From Acheta domesticus (taxonomy: Eukaryota; Arthropoda; Insecta; Orthoptera; Gryllidae): a DNA stretch of 64,000 nt. The translations under genes and the position numbers were made by a program. The notes below the pieces were generated by a model that searched no databases, was not told where the DNA came from, and saw nothing but the letters and a program-made list of their open reading frames with translations. Numbering within the stretch: position 1 is the first letter of the stretch; each line of letters begins with the position of its first letter. This document shows positions 38,931-50,416 of this stretch, piece by piece. Location: positions 96,268,141 to 96,332,140 of the forward strand of contig JAHLJT010002630.1 in assembly GCA_031308135.1 (NCBI GenBank). Direction: 5' to 3'.

Positions 38931-38949
38931 TAACGTGCACTTTCCTTAG

Positions 38950-41300
38950 AAATGTCCCAGTTATTTATTGCTGTGTGTCGATAAGAAAGCCTAGCCTAAG
39001 GTTATGAAGACCAGTATATTCGGTGTGGGGATATCTTCTTGCTTAACCACACGAACCTTTCTTCCATGGCTACGGAGAGTCTGGGTCACCGCTGGTCGAC
39101 CAACGCCCGTAGCGGACTGTCGAGCCAAAGGACAGGAAACTTTGAAAATGTTATAATTGGTCAGAATCTCCAAATCTAGTAAGTAAAATTTCATTGTTTA
39201 TCTGTATTAAGCCAAGATTACAAAGACAGACTACTTTGGGTAAGAATAAAGAAAAACTCGTTTTTACAATGAAACACTAAATTTAATGGATTAGACCGGT
39301 ATGATTTGGAGTTACAAGATGCAATTTAAAGAGTTTTATTGATACACCTAAATTACTTGACTCTCACAGCAGACATTTGCTTGGTTCTGTCCTCATATGT
39401 CTTTTGACCATCTTTCGCAAAATTACATCGTCACGTGTCCTTTATTTTCGTCATCGTCCCATTATGATTACCAAATGTCCAGAACAAAACTTCAAAAAAA
39501 AAAAAGAATTTTAATGTATTCATCACACTGTCAATAGTAATTTTGAATCCAATATTTAACGCCTATGATAACGTTTTGGCCAAAATTTCTTCCAAAGAAT
39601 AATTCAATATATTTTTCTGTTGTTTCTTTAACTGTTTGTTTCTCCATTCGTATCCCCATGCTTCACACTCACTCCTCCCCCACTAGACGGTTTTTGTTAT
39701 CTTTGATTTTCGATGTGATTGTATTGACTCAAATGGATTGATCAATCTCTCATTCATTTAATGTTACTTTTATTTTATTATGCCCGAATATTTTAAATGT
39801 ATCCAAGTTTGTTTTCAATGTCTCTTTTATTTGTCTTAGGTAAGACTTGTGCTTCGTAGTTATAGAATTTAAAAAAATTTAACATAATAATTTTTTTGTT
39901 ACATCATACCTTTTTATTTTTCACTTTATTAACTCTATTAGTTTTGTATTTTTGTAATATTTAAGAAAGAAACATTTGTATTTACAGTACACCTGAAGAT
40001 GCGGCCAATTGAATCGCGAAACCTCGTGGTTCTAAGATAGTAAATTTAAGTAATATAAATATGGTTTGGTTGATTGTCCTTAATATGTTATGGATACCAC
40101 AGTATAAAAAAATATTAATTGAAAGATAATAATTTTTTGTCTCCTCTGTAAATATCAATATTTGTTCCATAATTAACTCTTAGCAATATTAGAATATTTA
40201 TCAATGCTGTACCACTCCTTTAAAATATAAAGCACAGTTAAAGATCTGGTCGTTGGGATGTTGGGATCCAGTACGAAGCTATTCATACTGGAATAATTTC
40301 AACAATGATTTCAAAGTGCAAAAGGTTAACACGTCTCCAGATAGCCACCGATATTATAAGAAATTGCATGCGCAGAAATAAAGTTTTATTTACAAAAGAA
40401 TTTCAATAAATGATTTTGTTATATTTTGTTCTGTTTTATGTTGTTTTGTAATGAGGGATCACTTATACTCGAGGGAATACCTATTATCTTCGAAGAATAT
40501 ATTTTTAGAATATTAAGTAGAAAAGACCCAAACTTATTTTTAAGATTGCCGAAAAAGGTGCATTACAGGTGGTATAATAAAATTTGTAAATTTATTTATT
40601 TGTCAGGATTTTAATGATAAATTTGATAAAAAATGTAATACTTATGACGTATTACACCAAGTTAAAAGACTGCAGAAAGAGTATCATTCCTTCTTTTGCA
40701 ATATTAATTCCCAATCAAATTCGAAAATTCCAAATAACTATTCTTTGCATTAACAATAAAACTTGGCCCACAAATCATAATTTATCCACAGTGGTCAGAA
40801 ACGAAAATAAATGTAACTTGAATATTATCTTAACTGTAATAACTATTGTCAATTGCTGAATGAAAATAAAATCGACAATCAAACTTAAAACCCTAGATAC
40901 TCCATGTCACCATGGAGAATTATCAATATTTTCATAACTTATGACGCTTACCCATTAGTTGTCGATATTTTTAAAAGGGAATTGGAGATAGTAGGATTAA
41001 CACGCTAGAAGAAAAAAATAATCCTACTTACGATTTTGCAATGGCCACGGTGTGCACAGCAAATATTACGGAATAACACGTCTAATTTGAGTGCTACTAG
41101 TGTAGTAAAATTCATATATGTATATATTTTGCACATATACACGTAAAATTAACATTAATAATCTACATTTTAGTTTAATTTATGAAGTATATTTATTATA
41201 TTAAATAATACCTTTGACGATTCACATGAATTACATGAATAAGTAGCTTACTTGACCTTTTTGGTGACGACTTTAATATGACAATCAGAAACAGTTGACC
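38950..41300. other. AT-rich sequence, no feature recognised
   Basis: No repeat ends, RNA genes or coding exons that I can support. Unique-looking. Confidence 0.45.
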
Positions 41301-41637
41301 GGAAACGGAAATATTTCAACGAAGCATTGCTCTTATAAATAGCCACAACATTCAGCTCGTCTCGTTTTCTTTATTGTAATCGAAGTGGATCATTTATCCA
41401 GTTTTGTAAGTAAAATGTGTATTGTGGGTTTCCGTATCGGGATTCGTTTTTGAAAGTGGAAAATTTAAGTAATAGGAGCAATTAATAAATCGATTTGTCG
41501 CGCAAAAAGGCAAAGCCTGCCATTTTGCATTACCACAAAAATAATCCTTGGAACATAATTTGGGAGTTTCCTTCGAAATAAGTTTTCTGCTACGAAATCG
41601 AGTAACGACACGGATTAGTTTCCATTTCTGTTCCAGA

Positions 41638-41690
41638 ATGGCGGCGACTGAAAACTCACAAATGTGTTTGGAGAAAAGAAATATTCAAAG
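41638..41690 (+). CDS. Candidate small first coding exon, unknown gene
   Basis: TTTCTGTTCCAG is followed by AATGGCGGCGACTG, encoding MAATENSQMCLEKRNIQ and ending AAG|GTAATC (phase 2). About 230 bases upstream a TATAAAT (41334-41340) precedes a short stretch ending at a GTAAGT donor (41406), which would make a leader exon. No partner exons are visible downstream. Confidence 0.3.
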
Positions 41691-43619
41691 GTAATCATGA
41701 ATATCAACTTGTAGAGTTGTTGAGAAATGAAATTTCTTTTCAAGTCAATTTTTAAGTTTTAATGAAATGTAAAACAGTATCAAGCTTGTTCTACAACGTA
41801 ACATTTTCTTGACTGTTTTCCCATAACTTTCTACAGTCGAGAATGCATTTAAAATAACTTAACATGTTTTTGTGATTGGATCAATTATTCTGTCATCCAA
41901 CTTATGATTGTGCCCATTTCCACTTATACACTCTAAAACCATAATCAGATAGGCTTTTTAGTTTCAAAAAATGAATGAGACAAAAAATCCCATTTTAAGT
42001 TCAAAAAGAATACAATGAACCTTAACTAGTGAATCAAGAAAGTCAAGAGGGGGTGTGCAATGCCCACAATATTCAAATTAAAATCTAATGAAAATAATAG
42101 CCAATATCTTTATGTAATACTTACAAGAATATTTGTGTTCACCACTTGAAACGAAAATACATTACCTCGAAGCAGTATAAAATGTTATATATTACCTCGA
42201 AGCAGTGTTATTGAATTGGAAAGTATTTGGATCATGATCATGTTAATGGATAACTAGCTAAAAAATAATAAAATGAAATATTTGAGGCACAATGATATGC
42301 GGCAGACAGTGCGTCACACATACCCGAAAATGTGAATGAAGGTTAAGGTCATTGCATCCAACACATCAAATGGGTTGGTTAAATGAATTTGATTATCAGC
42401 AACCACAACGTCAACTACAGAATAGTTGGCCACTACGAAAATCGTTAGTGAAATTGTATTCTCATGGAGAGAAAGTACAAATCTATGTATTAAGATACGC
42501 TACCTTTGTATTCTCAATTGCACTACTCAAAAACAAATGACTCGCGAGTAGTGACGTCCGATAAAATGGCCAAATATTTTCAAGGTTGGTAAAACTCGCC
42601 CGTTCGTCGTTTGTTTTATTTTTAAAAACACATGTGAATAATTTACCGAAATTCTTAAATTATAAAACTTGTATTTTGGACGCAACAGACAACATAACGA
42701 ATCCGTTCAGACACAAAACGAATGTTTACTATGGAACGAAAATGACATTTTGCATTCTTTACATAATTGTGATAAAATGAATAGTCATGAGCGAAATAGG
42801 GCTATGACTGCAATACAAAATGTTTCTTTGAATATATCGAGGTAAAAACTATATTTTTCATTCTTCAAATGCAGTTTTTTTACCTTTTTATTCACTTCAT
42901 TTATTTGTTCCTTCCGATGAAATATTGATGCATTTCTAACTACATGAAGAGGATGCACCTTTAATGTAAATGCAAATATTAATGTCACTCGTTAAAAATG
43001 AGTTGTTTTAAGTGGATTTTGTGCGAAAAGTCTGTAACTGTATCTTTTTATTCTAGAGCTCCAGCACATAAGCGCATATTATACTTTTCCCCCACGTTGC
43101 ATATTTTTTGTTCTTTGGCGAAAATTAATCAAATTATTTTTGAGGATTTCGTCTCTCGAAAAATGACATTCCTAACCGCGTTTTTTTGTCAGTAGCTATA
43201 TGATGTGGCACAGGCCCTTCAGGGTAAATTATTCGTAATTGTAACGTGGAAACGTGTTAAATGCTTTATCGGAAATAAAAAAGGATAAAATATTTTTTTT
43301 ATTTCATTTGTTGCCTGCAATTAGTTGTACTATTATTTCGATAGCATTTATTGACGTAAGAGAATTACACATAGACTTGTATGAATCTATTGTTATAAAT
43401 TTTTAATATTTAGAACCTGTTTTGAAGGATATTGCGATTATAACAACAAAATCACACAACAAATATCTTACCTCTTTTACCTTACATCGTGATTCCAATC
43501 ACTTCCCTCGTGTTCATGATCAAGGTGAAAGTATGCACACGTAAAAATGATTGACGTAACAAATAACAGCAAAAAAGCAAAACAACTTAATTGTTTTTGC
43601 AACACAAATATTCAACACT

Positions 43620-43872
43620 TTAAACAGCAACTTCGTACAGTATAGAGCGATTTTTATAATGAGCCATTTTGACAGCTAGTGTTGGCAACATAACTGAAGG
43701 TTCTGGGGTGGTTGTGTCCTTGATCCCATTAGACTCTCCTTCATTCGTTCGTTTCCAGTTGGCTAACTTGTAAATGGCTTCGACACTTCCTTGTGTGATG
43801 TCCTCGTCCAACGAAAATATAGTGCGCCACGAGAAATAATTGAAATTAGGAAGTGCAGTGTTATGTGCTCTT
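43620..43872 (-). CDS. Candidate terminal coding exon of an unknown gene
   Basis: After an acceptor-like TTTTTACAG on the minus strand, 83 codons run to TAA: RAHNTALPNFNYFSWRTIFS, then LDEDITQGSVEAIYKLANWK and on to YKNRSILYEVAV. The composition is even, not low-complexity, and no copy is seen elsewhere in the window. The leading single base implies a phase-2 upstream exon at higher coordinates, which I cannot identify. I recognise no family. Confidence 0.35.
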
Positions 43873-44277
43873 CTGTAAAAATTCCTTATTTATAGACATT
43901 AGTTTGAATTTGTTTTTTGTGTGATAAGTATTATGTTTATTTTAAAACAGTCTTGAATGCGAGATACCGGTCCACGTGTTTCCGGCAGGTGGCGAGCTGC
44001 GGGGAGCTGTGATTGTGAGCCTTTCGTGGTTCTGTGCTTTGCGTTTTATGTTTATTTTTTATATAATTACACGGTTGTGAACCATCAGAAGCCGTGATGT
44101 CTAAACGGGAGCCATAAACACTTTAAGAAGAGGCGTGGCTGAACAGCTGTCGCAGCGGAGGGATACTCTTAAGTACATGTGATTTTCACTTGTTTAGCGA
44201 ATTGTCACTTTGGCTACCTGGATTCTTCTATACGTTTCTGAAGTGCTATCGTGAAAAATTGAGACTATACTTGGGTT

Positions 44278-44493
44278 TTTATTTCTTGGCGCGTGAGGGC
44301 CTGTCTATATGATTGAATATCTTAGGGCACTTCGCGTCTTTCTCGGTTGTGCCGCTAGATGTATGATTGCTAGCACTGCTCGATAGGTCGCGATCATGCG
44401 ATACCTAGCGGCACGACTGAGAAAGACGCGAAATACCGTGACATATTGCATCGTGAAGACGGGCATTGAGGGTCAGTTTGAAAAATCGCACTA
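44278..44493. mobile_element. MITE M1 with mismatched ends
   Basis: The left end belongs to the TACTTGGGTTTTTATTTC type, while the right end belongs to the AAAAATCGCACTA type of the copies at 667 and 4868. TA flanks both sides. It looks like a recombinant between two subfamilies. Confidence 0.6.
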
Positions 44494-45291
44494 TAAATTC
44501 GTTTATATCGGGCAAACATTCTCCACTTCACTGAAACAAGAATAATAGGAAGTACACGGCTCAAGTATAAGTTAGCCAACGTTTCAGAAATAAATGTGAA
44601 TAATTTCTACGTGTTAACCCTTACCTCGACCTCCAATTTGGTTTGCCATCACTGATTGTCAACAAAATCGCTCATATGATTGAACAGACAATTCGTACAT
44701 GAATTGACTGTTACACCATTAACATTTTATTCGCTCTTGTTAACTCATCGGCTGGCATTTTGTTGGCTAGGGTGATGGATTCAGATGAACTTAGATTTTG
44801 AATTATTGTATGAAGTATGTATTATCTTTATATTTTATATAGTTATCAGCTACATTACGATTATGATGGTGTTATTTTTAGTTTACCGCGTACGTTTTCT
44901 TGAGCCCTCGTTTTCAAGATGCAAAAGGAGTGAGGATTTGATTATTTGGGCTGTCGCATGGTGTAAGAAAAAAGGTGAAGCAATGCGCAGATACCGGCCA
45001 CGCCCCCTCTGCGGGTGACGTCATTATGGAGATTCCGAAGCCCGCGAAAGCTATGTCCGCTACGGAAGGCCTAGTGATTTCAAGTGTTACGGCGCAAATG
45101 AAGACTGATCTAAGTAAATTCTGAGTCAATAAAGTAATTTAAAGAGCAAAATATGTTGTAAACATTACAACTAAGGGAGAGGTTACTTCCTGCGTTACAA
45201 ATATACAACAGATTTTGCGGATACCAGCCAATACGAGATACACGTGATATTTCATGCCGTAATTTTTATTCGTTATATAGATTTATTTTTA

Positions 45292-45616
45292 GTTTTGAAT
45301 AATGTAAAATTCAAATGAAGTTAAGTTCTGGAAACTGTAGTGTAGTCTTTGGATTTGACACTGTAGAACAGTGCAAAGTCCAATATGGTTATAGGCCTAT
45401 TGAAGGATTTGCTAAGATACTTTAGTGCATGCAGTTTTTTGCAGATACATATTCTAGGATGTTAATTCTCTGAGAGGAACAAAAGTTAATGAATAAAGTA
45501 CAAGCAAATAAAAAACATTTATTATACATTAGTGAACTATCTTAATTTTATTTGATTTTTTCCTTGAGTTCTCTTACTCTTACATAAACCATTGTTCTTC
45601 CTAATGCAATATTTGA
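45292..45616 (-). pseudogene. Decayed duplicate of the transposase 3' end
   Basis: Sequence at 45292-45616 repeats 45657-46052 in the same order. Shared features are AAGTTCTGG..AAACTGT, AAAGTCCAATATGG, GTGCATGCA, AGGATGTTAATTCT, and ATTAGTGAAC..CTTAATTTTATTTGATTTTT, which covers the last codons of the transposase. The outer copy is degenerate and lacks most of the reading frame. It lies inside the transposon between the real stop codon and the left end. Confidence 0.7.
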
Positions 45617-45937
45617 ATTAGTGCAAATTGTGAATAATCTTAATTTTATAAAAAAATAGTATTAAAATGAAGTAAAGTTCTGGGAAACTGTCATGTAGAC
45701 AACTGTAAAACTGAATGTTCAACAAAGTCCAATATGGTTTACATATTAATTATTCATAACTGAGAAAAACAAACAGATAATTTCTGAGGAAATTTTATTA
45801 TTTAACACTTCAGTTAATCAGGATTTGCTGCAATCCCTTTGTGCATGCATTTTTTTGCCAAGAAACATTTTTAGGATGTTAATTCTTAGAGATGAACAAA
45901 ATATGAATAAACTACTAACAATTAAATTAATTTTTTT

Positions 45938-47908
45938 TTATTTTACATTAGTGAACTTCCTCAATTTTATTTGATTTTTCCTTCTTGCATTATTAAAACT
46001 TATTTTTTTATTCAGTTCTCTTACTCTTATATAGACCCTTGTTCTTGCTAAAGCTAAAGCAACTTCATTGCTTATATCAAAGGACCCCATTTTAAAAGTT
46101 TTTGACACCAATTCATTAAATAAAAATTTATCTGTTGACAGAGAATCCCCATGCACATCACTAAATACTTTCTCCATGCACTGGGCAAATAAAACAAGTT
46201 CTTCGCTGGGGTATTTTAATCTTCCATTGGAAATGAATTGCAACCAGTCAGGTCCACAGGCTTTTATAGGTAATTTGGAAGTGTCTTTTCCCAAATTATG
46301 ATATCTGTCCCTAAATCGGAATGCTATATAACCTGCTAGATATAGCAATCCCTCATGATTGATGGATTCTGACATGCTTTCAGTGGTACATGGCTTCTCA
46401 ATATCTTCACATACATTTGGTCCATCATCTTCAACATTCAGGTCAACAAATTCATATGGAATTGGCTCTTCTTTACTGCCATTGTCAATGTCCAAATCTT
46501 TAAAACACTTTGTCACAGTTTGGGATAGACACTCTTCAGTTCCTGCTTCCAGAGCATTTACTAAGTCTTTTTCCAAATGCTCTTCAGTGTTTCTACCTTC
46601 ATTAAAAAAACTTGCTGAATTTTTTCCTAGAATATACCATTTCAATCTGTGCCTAAAATCCAAAGCAGCTGGATGATCATTTGCACCACCCATACTTCGA
46701 ATGTAAGAAAAGAAGTTTTCTAAAATATCTTGGTTGAGATGATTGGTTAAAATATATTGTACACCATATTTACTTTTCATGTCTTTAAAAAGATTTTCTA
46801 ATGATCTGTTACAAAGTAACATGCCCTTCTGAAATTGTATGAGACCTTTATGAGATCCTACCCTTAAGTTTAGAATTATTTGATTGATATTTTCTAACAA
46901 AGCTGTTTGTTTTTCCCAATCTATTCCAAAACCATTTGTGCCAGGGTGACTTCCAAATTTACTTTTAGAATTAAAAAGGTCAAACCAATCATTAATTAAT
47001 TCTATAAACATTGCTGCTGTTTGCCAGTTACAGTCATTTAAAAACCCCTTTCCTCCACACCATTGTATTGCTTTAGCAACTTGTTTCGAGAGAAGCTGGA
47101 CAGCAGGTTTCACTTTCTGTCTTTCTGTCCCTCGTACATCCAAATGGTACTTGGATACCTTAAAAGCAATTTTTAAATCAGAATGTGAGCTGTTACATAT
47201 TAATTTCTCAAAACACATTCTATCAATTCTGTCTCCATTTACAAAGAAACCCTGGTCGAGGAAATGATTCCTGAGCAGCTTTATCAAATGGGGAACATCT
47301 GCAAATACATATACTTTTATTGATAAATCCACAGGATGTGGAAATGAACAGTTCTTTTCATACCCTATATTTAGCTCTGACCATAAAGCCATATTTTTTG
47401 AGCCCATGTCATTTGTAATGGAAACTACTGTAAAACCTGCCACATACAGTTTGCATATTAAGTTAAAAATTATGTCTTTTGTAACATTTGCATCAAATGC
47501 ATAATACACAGGTTGTTTCCATTTTCCAAACAAACCTCTACACATAATAGTTTGGCACAGATTATGTGGTCCAACTTTTTGTTGATTAGCCCTGTCAATA
47601 CAAATTTTGTTTGAAATATGCATCTCATCAAATGAAAGAACTGATAATCTTTCCACCTCTGACAGTTCTACGCCTTTGGTCTTCATTAAGCATATAATGT
47701 CTTCCAAAATGCCCTCTTTAAGCTGCAAACATTTGGCCCAGTTTCTTAAAGTGGAAAATGAAGGCAAAGGGTAGTTATTCTTCCGCAAGTATCTGTACCC
47801 TTTAGGACTAATGCTTCTTAAAGAAATTGCAGAAGCTATGTCTTCCGAGAGCCAATGAATTTTTTTCCCTGGATTGCAAAGTGCTTTGATTTGTCCTGGT
47901 GTAAATAC
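45938..47908 (-). CDS. P-type transposase exon 3 (catalytic and C-terminal regions)
   Basis: The acceptor TTTTTTAG opens 656 codons plus TAA (45938-45940). The open frame starts at the splice site, not at the later leucine codon where an ATG-independent ORF caller would begin. The exon holds the RNase H-like core, the insertion domain and the conserved NHLNQDILENFFSYIRSMGG segment, followed by an acidic tail and a Lys/Arg-rich C-terminus. Confidence 0.92.
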   Translation of the reverse strand, partial: VFTPGQIKALCNPGKKIHWLSEDIASAISLRSISPKGYRYLRKNNYPLPSFSTLRNWAKCLQLKEGILEDIICLMKTKGVELSEVERLSVLSFDEMHISNKICIDRANQQKVGPHNLCQTIMCRGLFGKWKQPVYYAFDANVTKDIIFNLICKLYVAGFTVVSITNDMGSKNMALWSELNIGYEKNCSFPHPVDLSIKVYVFADVPHLIKLLRNHFLDQGFFVNGDRIDRMCFEKLICNSSHSDLKIAFKVSKYHLDVRGTERQKVKPAVQLLSKQVAKAIQWCGGKGFLNDCNWQTAAMFIELINDWFDLFNSKSKFGSHPGTNGFGIDWEKQTALLENINQIILNLRVGSHKGLIQFQKGMLLCNRSLENLFKDMKSKYGVQYILTNHLNQDILENFFSYIRSMGGANDHPAALDFRHRLKWYILGKNSASFFNEGRNTEEHLEKDLVNALEAGTEECLSQTVTKCFKDLDIDNGSKEEPIPYEFVDLNVEDDGPNVCEDIEKPCTTESMSESINHEGLLYLAGYIAFRFRDRYHNLGKDTSKLPIKACGPDWLQFISNGRLKYPSEELVLFAQCMEKVFSDVHGDSLSTDKFLFNELVSKTFKMGSFDISNEVALALARTRVYIRVRELNKKISFNNARRKNQIKLRKFTNVK

Positions 47909-48902
47909 CTAAAAAATATTTGAAATGTAAACATTAAAAATAATTTAGAAAACATCATTTCAAGTAAACAATAATGAATACCACTGTGATTTTGTGTTAT
48001 TACTGTATGCAAGATTTTACCAACAATTTTTTAATATTTTTTATGTAGTGCACTCATTTCATAAACATGTTTGTTCTATTTGTGCAGCTAAATTTAAGTC
48101 ATAAAAAATATTTGAATGAAATTTTCATTTTTAAAATTAAAAGTAAGCATATTCAAACTAGATATTTCAAATGTTTATAGTTATATTATTATTGATACTA
48201 TTAATGAATATATTACCTTAGCCAGAGCTTCATTGGAAACCATAATTGGATTTTCACCAGAGGGCTTCTTTAGTAACTTTATCTCTTCTTGCATTGCCAG
48301 ATTTTCAATGCAGAGCAAGTTATATTTTTCCTCTAAAGTTTTGATCTGTTGTTGTAACTCTGTTATTGTTTTTCTTAAAATGTTAGGATCATCAATTAAA
48401 CTCCCTCTCTCTTCAAATGATGATTCTTCACTTCCCAAAGAACAGTTAGAAGCTTGCAAAATTTCATGAACCAACTTCTGATTATTTCGTTTATGTTGTC
48501 TACTTGACCTTGAATCTGTTAGATTCTTATTAATTCTTGGTAAATTTTCTGTAGGAACTGCATCCTGTTTTAAGTTTCTGCACGTCTTTGGTCTGTAATT
48601 CAGCAATTGTTGCCGCAAAGGAATGCAAAAACTATTCTCACAAAAATGTTCAGAGCACACACGAGCTGAAAGAAAGATGTTTTATCAAGAACTACAAAGT
48701 AATAACAAGGTTCAAAAACACTGTAATTTAGAAGGCCTGGGCAGATACTTACCATTTTCACATTAATTTTGTCTTTTCGCCGACAAGCATTTATCCATGC
48801 TTTGCACAAATGCTCATTTTTCGGGAATGAAAAGTATTTTACCTCTCTGCCTTTAGTATTTCTATTATTGTTATTGCAACCGTATACAGCACACGACGGC
48901 AT
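45938..48902 (-). CDS. P-element-type transposase with THAP domain (THAP9-like), three exons
   Basis: Exons 48749-48902, 48217-48665 and 45938-47908 (minus strand) join in frame to 2574 nt, or 857 residues. The N-terminal THAP zinc finger has C4, C9, W36, C55 and H58 (CSEHF), and an AVPT motif follows. A serine-rich linker and a leucine-rich coiled coil (about 160-195) come next. Residues 202 onward read VFTPGQIKAL, then SEDIASAISLRS, GYRYLRK and LPSFSTLRNW, the conserved P-transposase/THAP9 block. Acidic residues at D295 (SFDEMH), D368 (TNDMGSKN) and E598 (NQDILENFFS) are spaced like the DDE triad of an RNase H fold, with an insertion domain in between. The protein would bind the element's ends and catalyse excision and insertion. 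There is no internal stop or frameshift. The only ambiguity is the exon 1 donor. Confidence 0.92.
48217..48665 (-). CDS. P-type transposase exon 2 (THAP domain end, AVPT motif, coiled coil)
   Basis: The acceptor is CTTTCTTTCAG. The exon completes the THAP C2CH set with CSEHF and carries QDAVPTENLP, then a polar linker and ITELQQQIKTLEEKYNLL, and ends LAKAL-type sequence at AAG|GTAATA, phase 0. The coiled coil is the likely dimerisation segment, as in Drosophila P transposase. Confidence 0.85.
48749..48902 (-). CDS. P-type transposase exon 1 (THAP domain, N-terminal half)
   Basis: The ATG at 48902 encodes MPSCAVYGCNNNNR, REVKYFSFP and KAWINACRRKD, ending NVKMV. To keep the frame with exon 2 (TRVCSEHF) the donor must be AA|GTATCT at 48748. 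A better-looking GTAAGT four bases earlier (48752) would shift the frame and end after 21 more codons. Confidence 0.8.
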
Positions 48903-49119
48903 CTTCTAACACATCTAAACTATAAAATTAGTTAAACGAGAAGCAATATTTCGAAAATACCAGCACACAAATCGCCAAATAACCTCCACACAGCAATTTA
49001 ACGCGGTAAACTGGCTCTGTAGATCTCCATAGACTCATCAGTCTCCAGAGTGACGTCATGCGCAGAAGACGACACGTTTTGGAAGGAAATCTGTCACACC
49101 TTTATCCTTACGCCATGGG

Positions 49120-49548
49120 CTGTCGTACAAAATTAGCTCTTTAAAAAAGGTCATGTATAATCTTTTGAAAAAATTAGTAATTTTTGCGTAATACACCCCT
49201 GAAATTAACGCATTTTTTTCTCAAAAACAGCTCCATATTTTTCCTTTAAAATTTTCCCACATATGTTATAAAGGACATTAAAAAATATAGTTCTAGACCC
49301 ATTTTCGGGCTGTTTTTTTTTCGAAAATTCAAAACTAGAAAATTGAAGATAGAGATTTTTGTCGCAGACAAAAATCTATTGTACAAAATTAGCTCTTTAA
49401 AAAAGGTCATGTACAATTTTTTTTGTAAAAGTTAGTAGTTTTCGCGTAATTTGTGTTTGAAATTAATGAAACATATTTGGGCGTTACGTCGTACATAATG
49501 ACATTGTAACATTGAGAGAAAGTATGTGCTGTTGTAGCACCTAGTTCC
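49120..49548 (+). mobile_element. Family T 3' end
   Basis: Ends GTGCTGTTGTAGCAC (49526-49540), a five-base-pair stem, followed at once by CTAG. The P element inserted at its left edge. Confidence 0.5.
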
Positions 49549-50213
49549 TTCCCTGGCTTTGCGATCTGTTGTTACTAGTGCAAGGAACTAGTCAATGTAG
49601 GTTTTTATGTCCGATTACAATAGTTTATTTTCCGCACGTGAAACCAAATTAATTGATATCACTACATATAAAACCCTTCATGTAAATGTACTTGTAAAAC
49701 CCTTCATGTGTGATATTCTAGTTTGCTTCGGTACGTCTCACAAAAGCCATTTGCCTCGTAAATGATTATTTCTGAATGTAATATTACGGGGCTCTCCACC
49801 CTCTACGGAATGCCTTGCCTTCAATCTTGAACACCAAAAATTGTAATTAGAACAACTTGGCACCCCTCTTGCCGTGCAAATTGTTCTTACCCTGATGTTA
49901 ACCGAATACACGCGAAAGAACGACTGACTTGACATGTTTTTTATTCCTGCTGGAAATCACTCAACGTGTTAGAAATGTTAAGTTTAACATTTTGTTAAAG
50001 TCGTGAAGTTAGTGAGTTAGTTATAATTAAATATTTAGTGGAGACGCGCCTTAACTGGATCATATTGTCTACATTAGGGGGGCTACAACGGGACATTATT
50101 TATAACTTTTGCAATTTTCGAAAATTCAGTATTTCGCGCTATTCAAGAAAAGAATTAAAGAAAAATAATTAGCTATTTTTGAGAAAATTTAGTTTTTAAA
50201 ATGGCTCTTTTAA

Positions 50214-50416
50214 CCGGTCCGGTAGCCGTGATATGCCGTTATAGCGATCTCGAACGGAAGAGTAGCGGGTTCGAGTCCTGCCTCGGGCATAGTTGTGTGT
50301 TCGTCCTTTCACCTCCTATCATCACCATATCGTTTCATCCTCATAGATATCACAATGTTAAAATCCAATAGTAGTCGCTAATGACCTAGGAGTTGATACG
50401 ACCTTAAATAACAAAA
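50214..50416 (+). mobile_element. tRNA-derived SINE family S2
   Basis: CCGGTAGCCGTGATATGCCG and GCGGGTTCGAGTCCTGCCTC give box A/B-like parts. The body ends AGTCGCTAATGACCTAGGAG..GACCTTAAATAAC plus an A-rich tail. It splits an inverted family T copy (50100-50740). Confidence 0.6.

Larger units (their letters stand above)
44957..49117 (-). mobile_element. Complete P-type DNA transposon
   Basis: The left end CATGGTGTAAGAAAAAAGGT and the reverse complement of the right end (CATGGCGTAAGGATAAAGGT) match at 18 of 21 positions. Both begin CATG, as Drosophila P does. The element is flanked by a perfect 8-bp target duplication GGCTGTCG (44949-44956 and 49118-49125), the duplication size of P elements. 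Subterminal TGACGTCA palindromes lie at 45016-45023 and 49051-49058, each 59 bp from its end, inside a longer TCTGCG..TGACGTCA inverted motif. The single gene inside is intact, so the copy looks young and potentially autonomous. Confidence 0.93.

Noticed and set aside
46068..46676. Plus-strand ORFs of 77 and 105 codons
   Set aside because: Antisense to the intact transposase exon 3.
48600..48902. 100-codon minus-strand ORF as a separate gene
   Set aside because: It is transposase exon 1 read through its intron. The THAP cysteine-histidine set is only completed after splicing.
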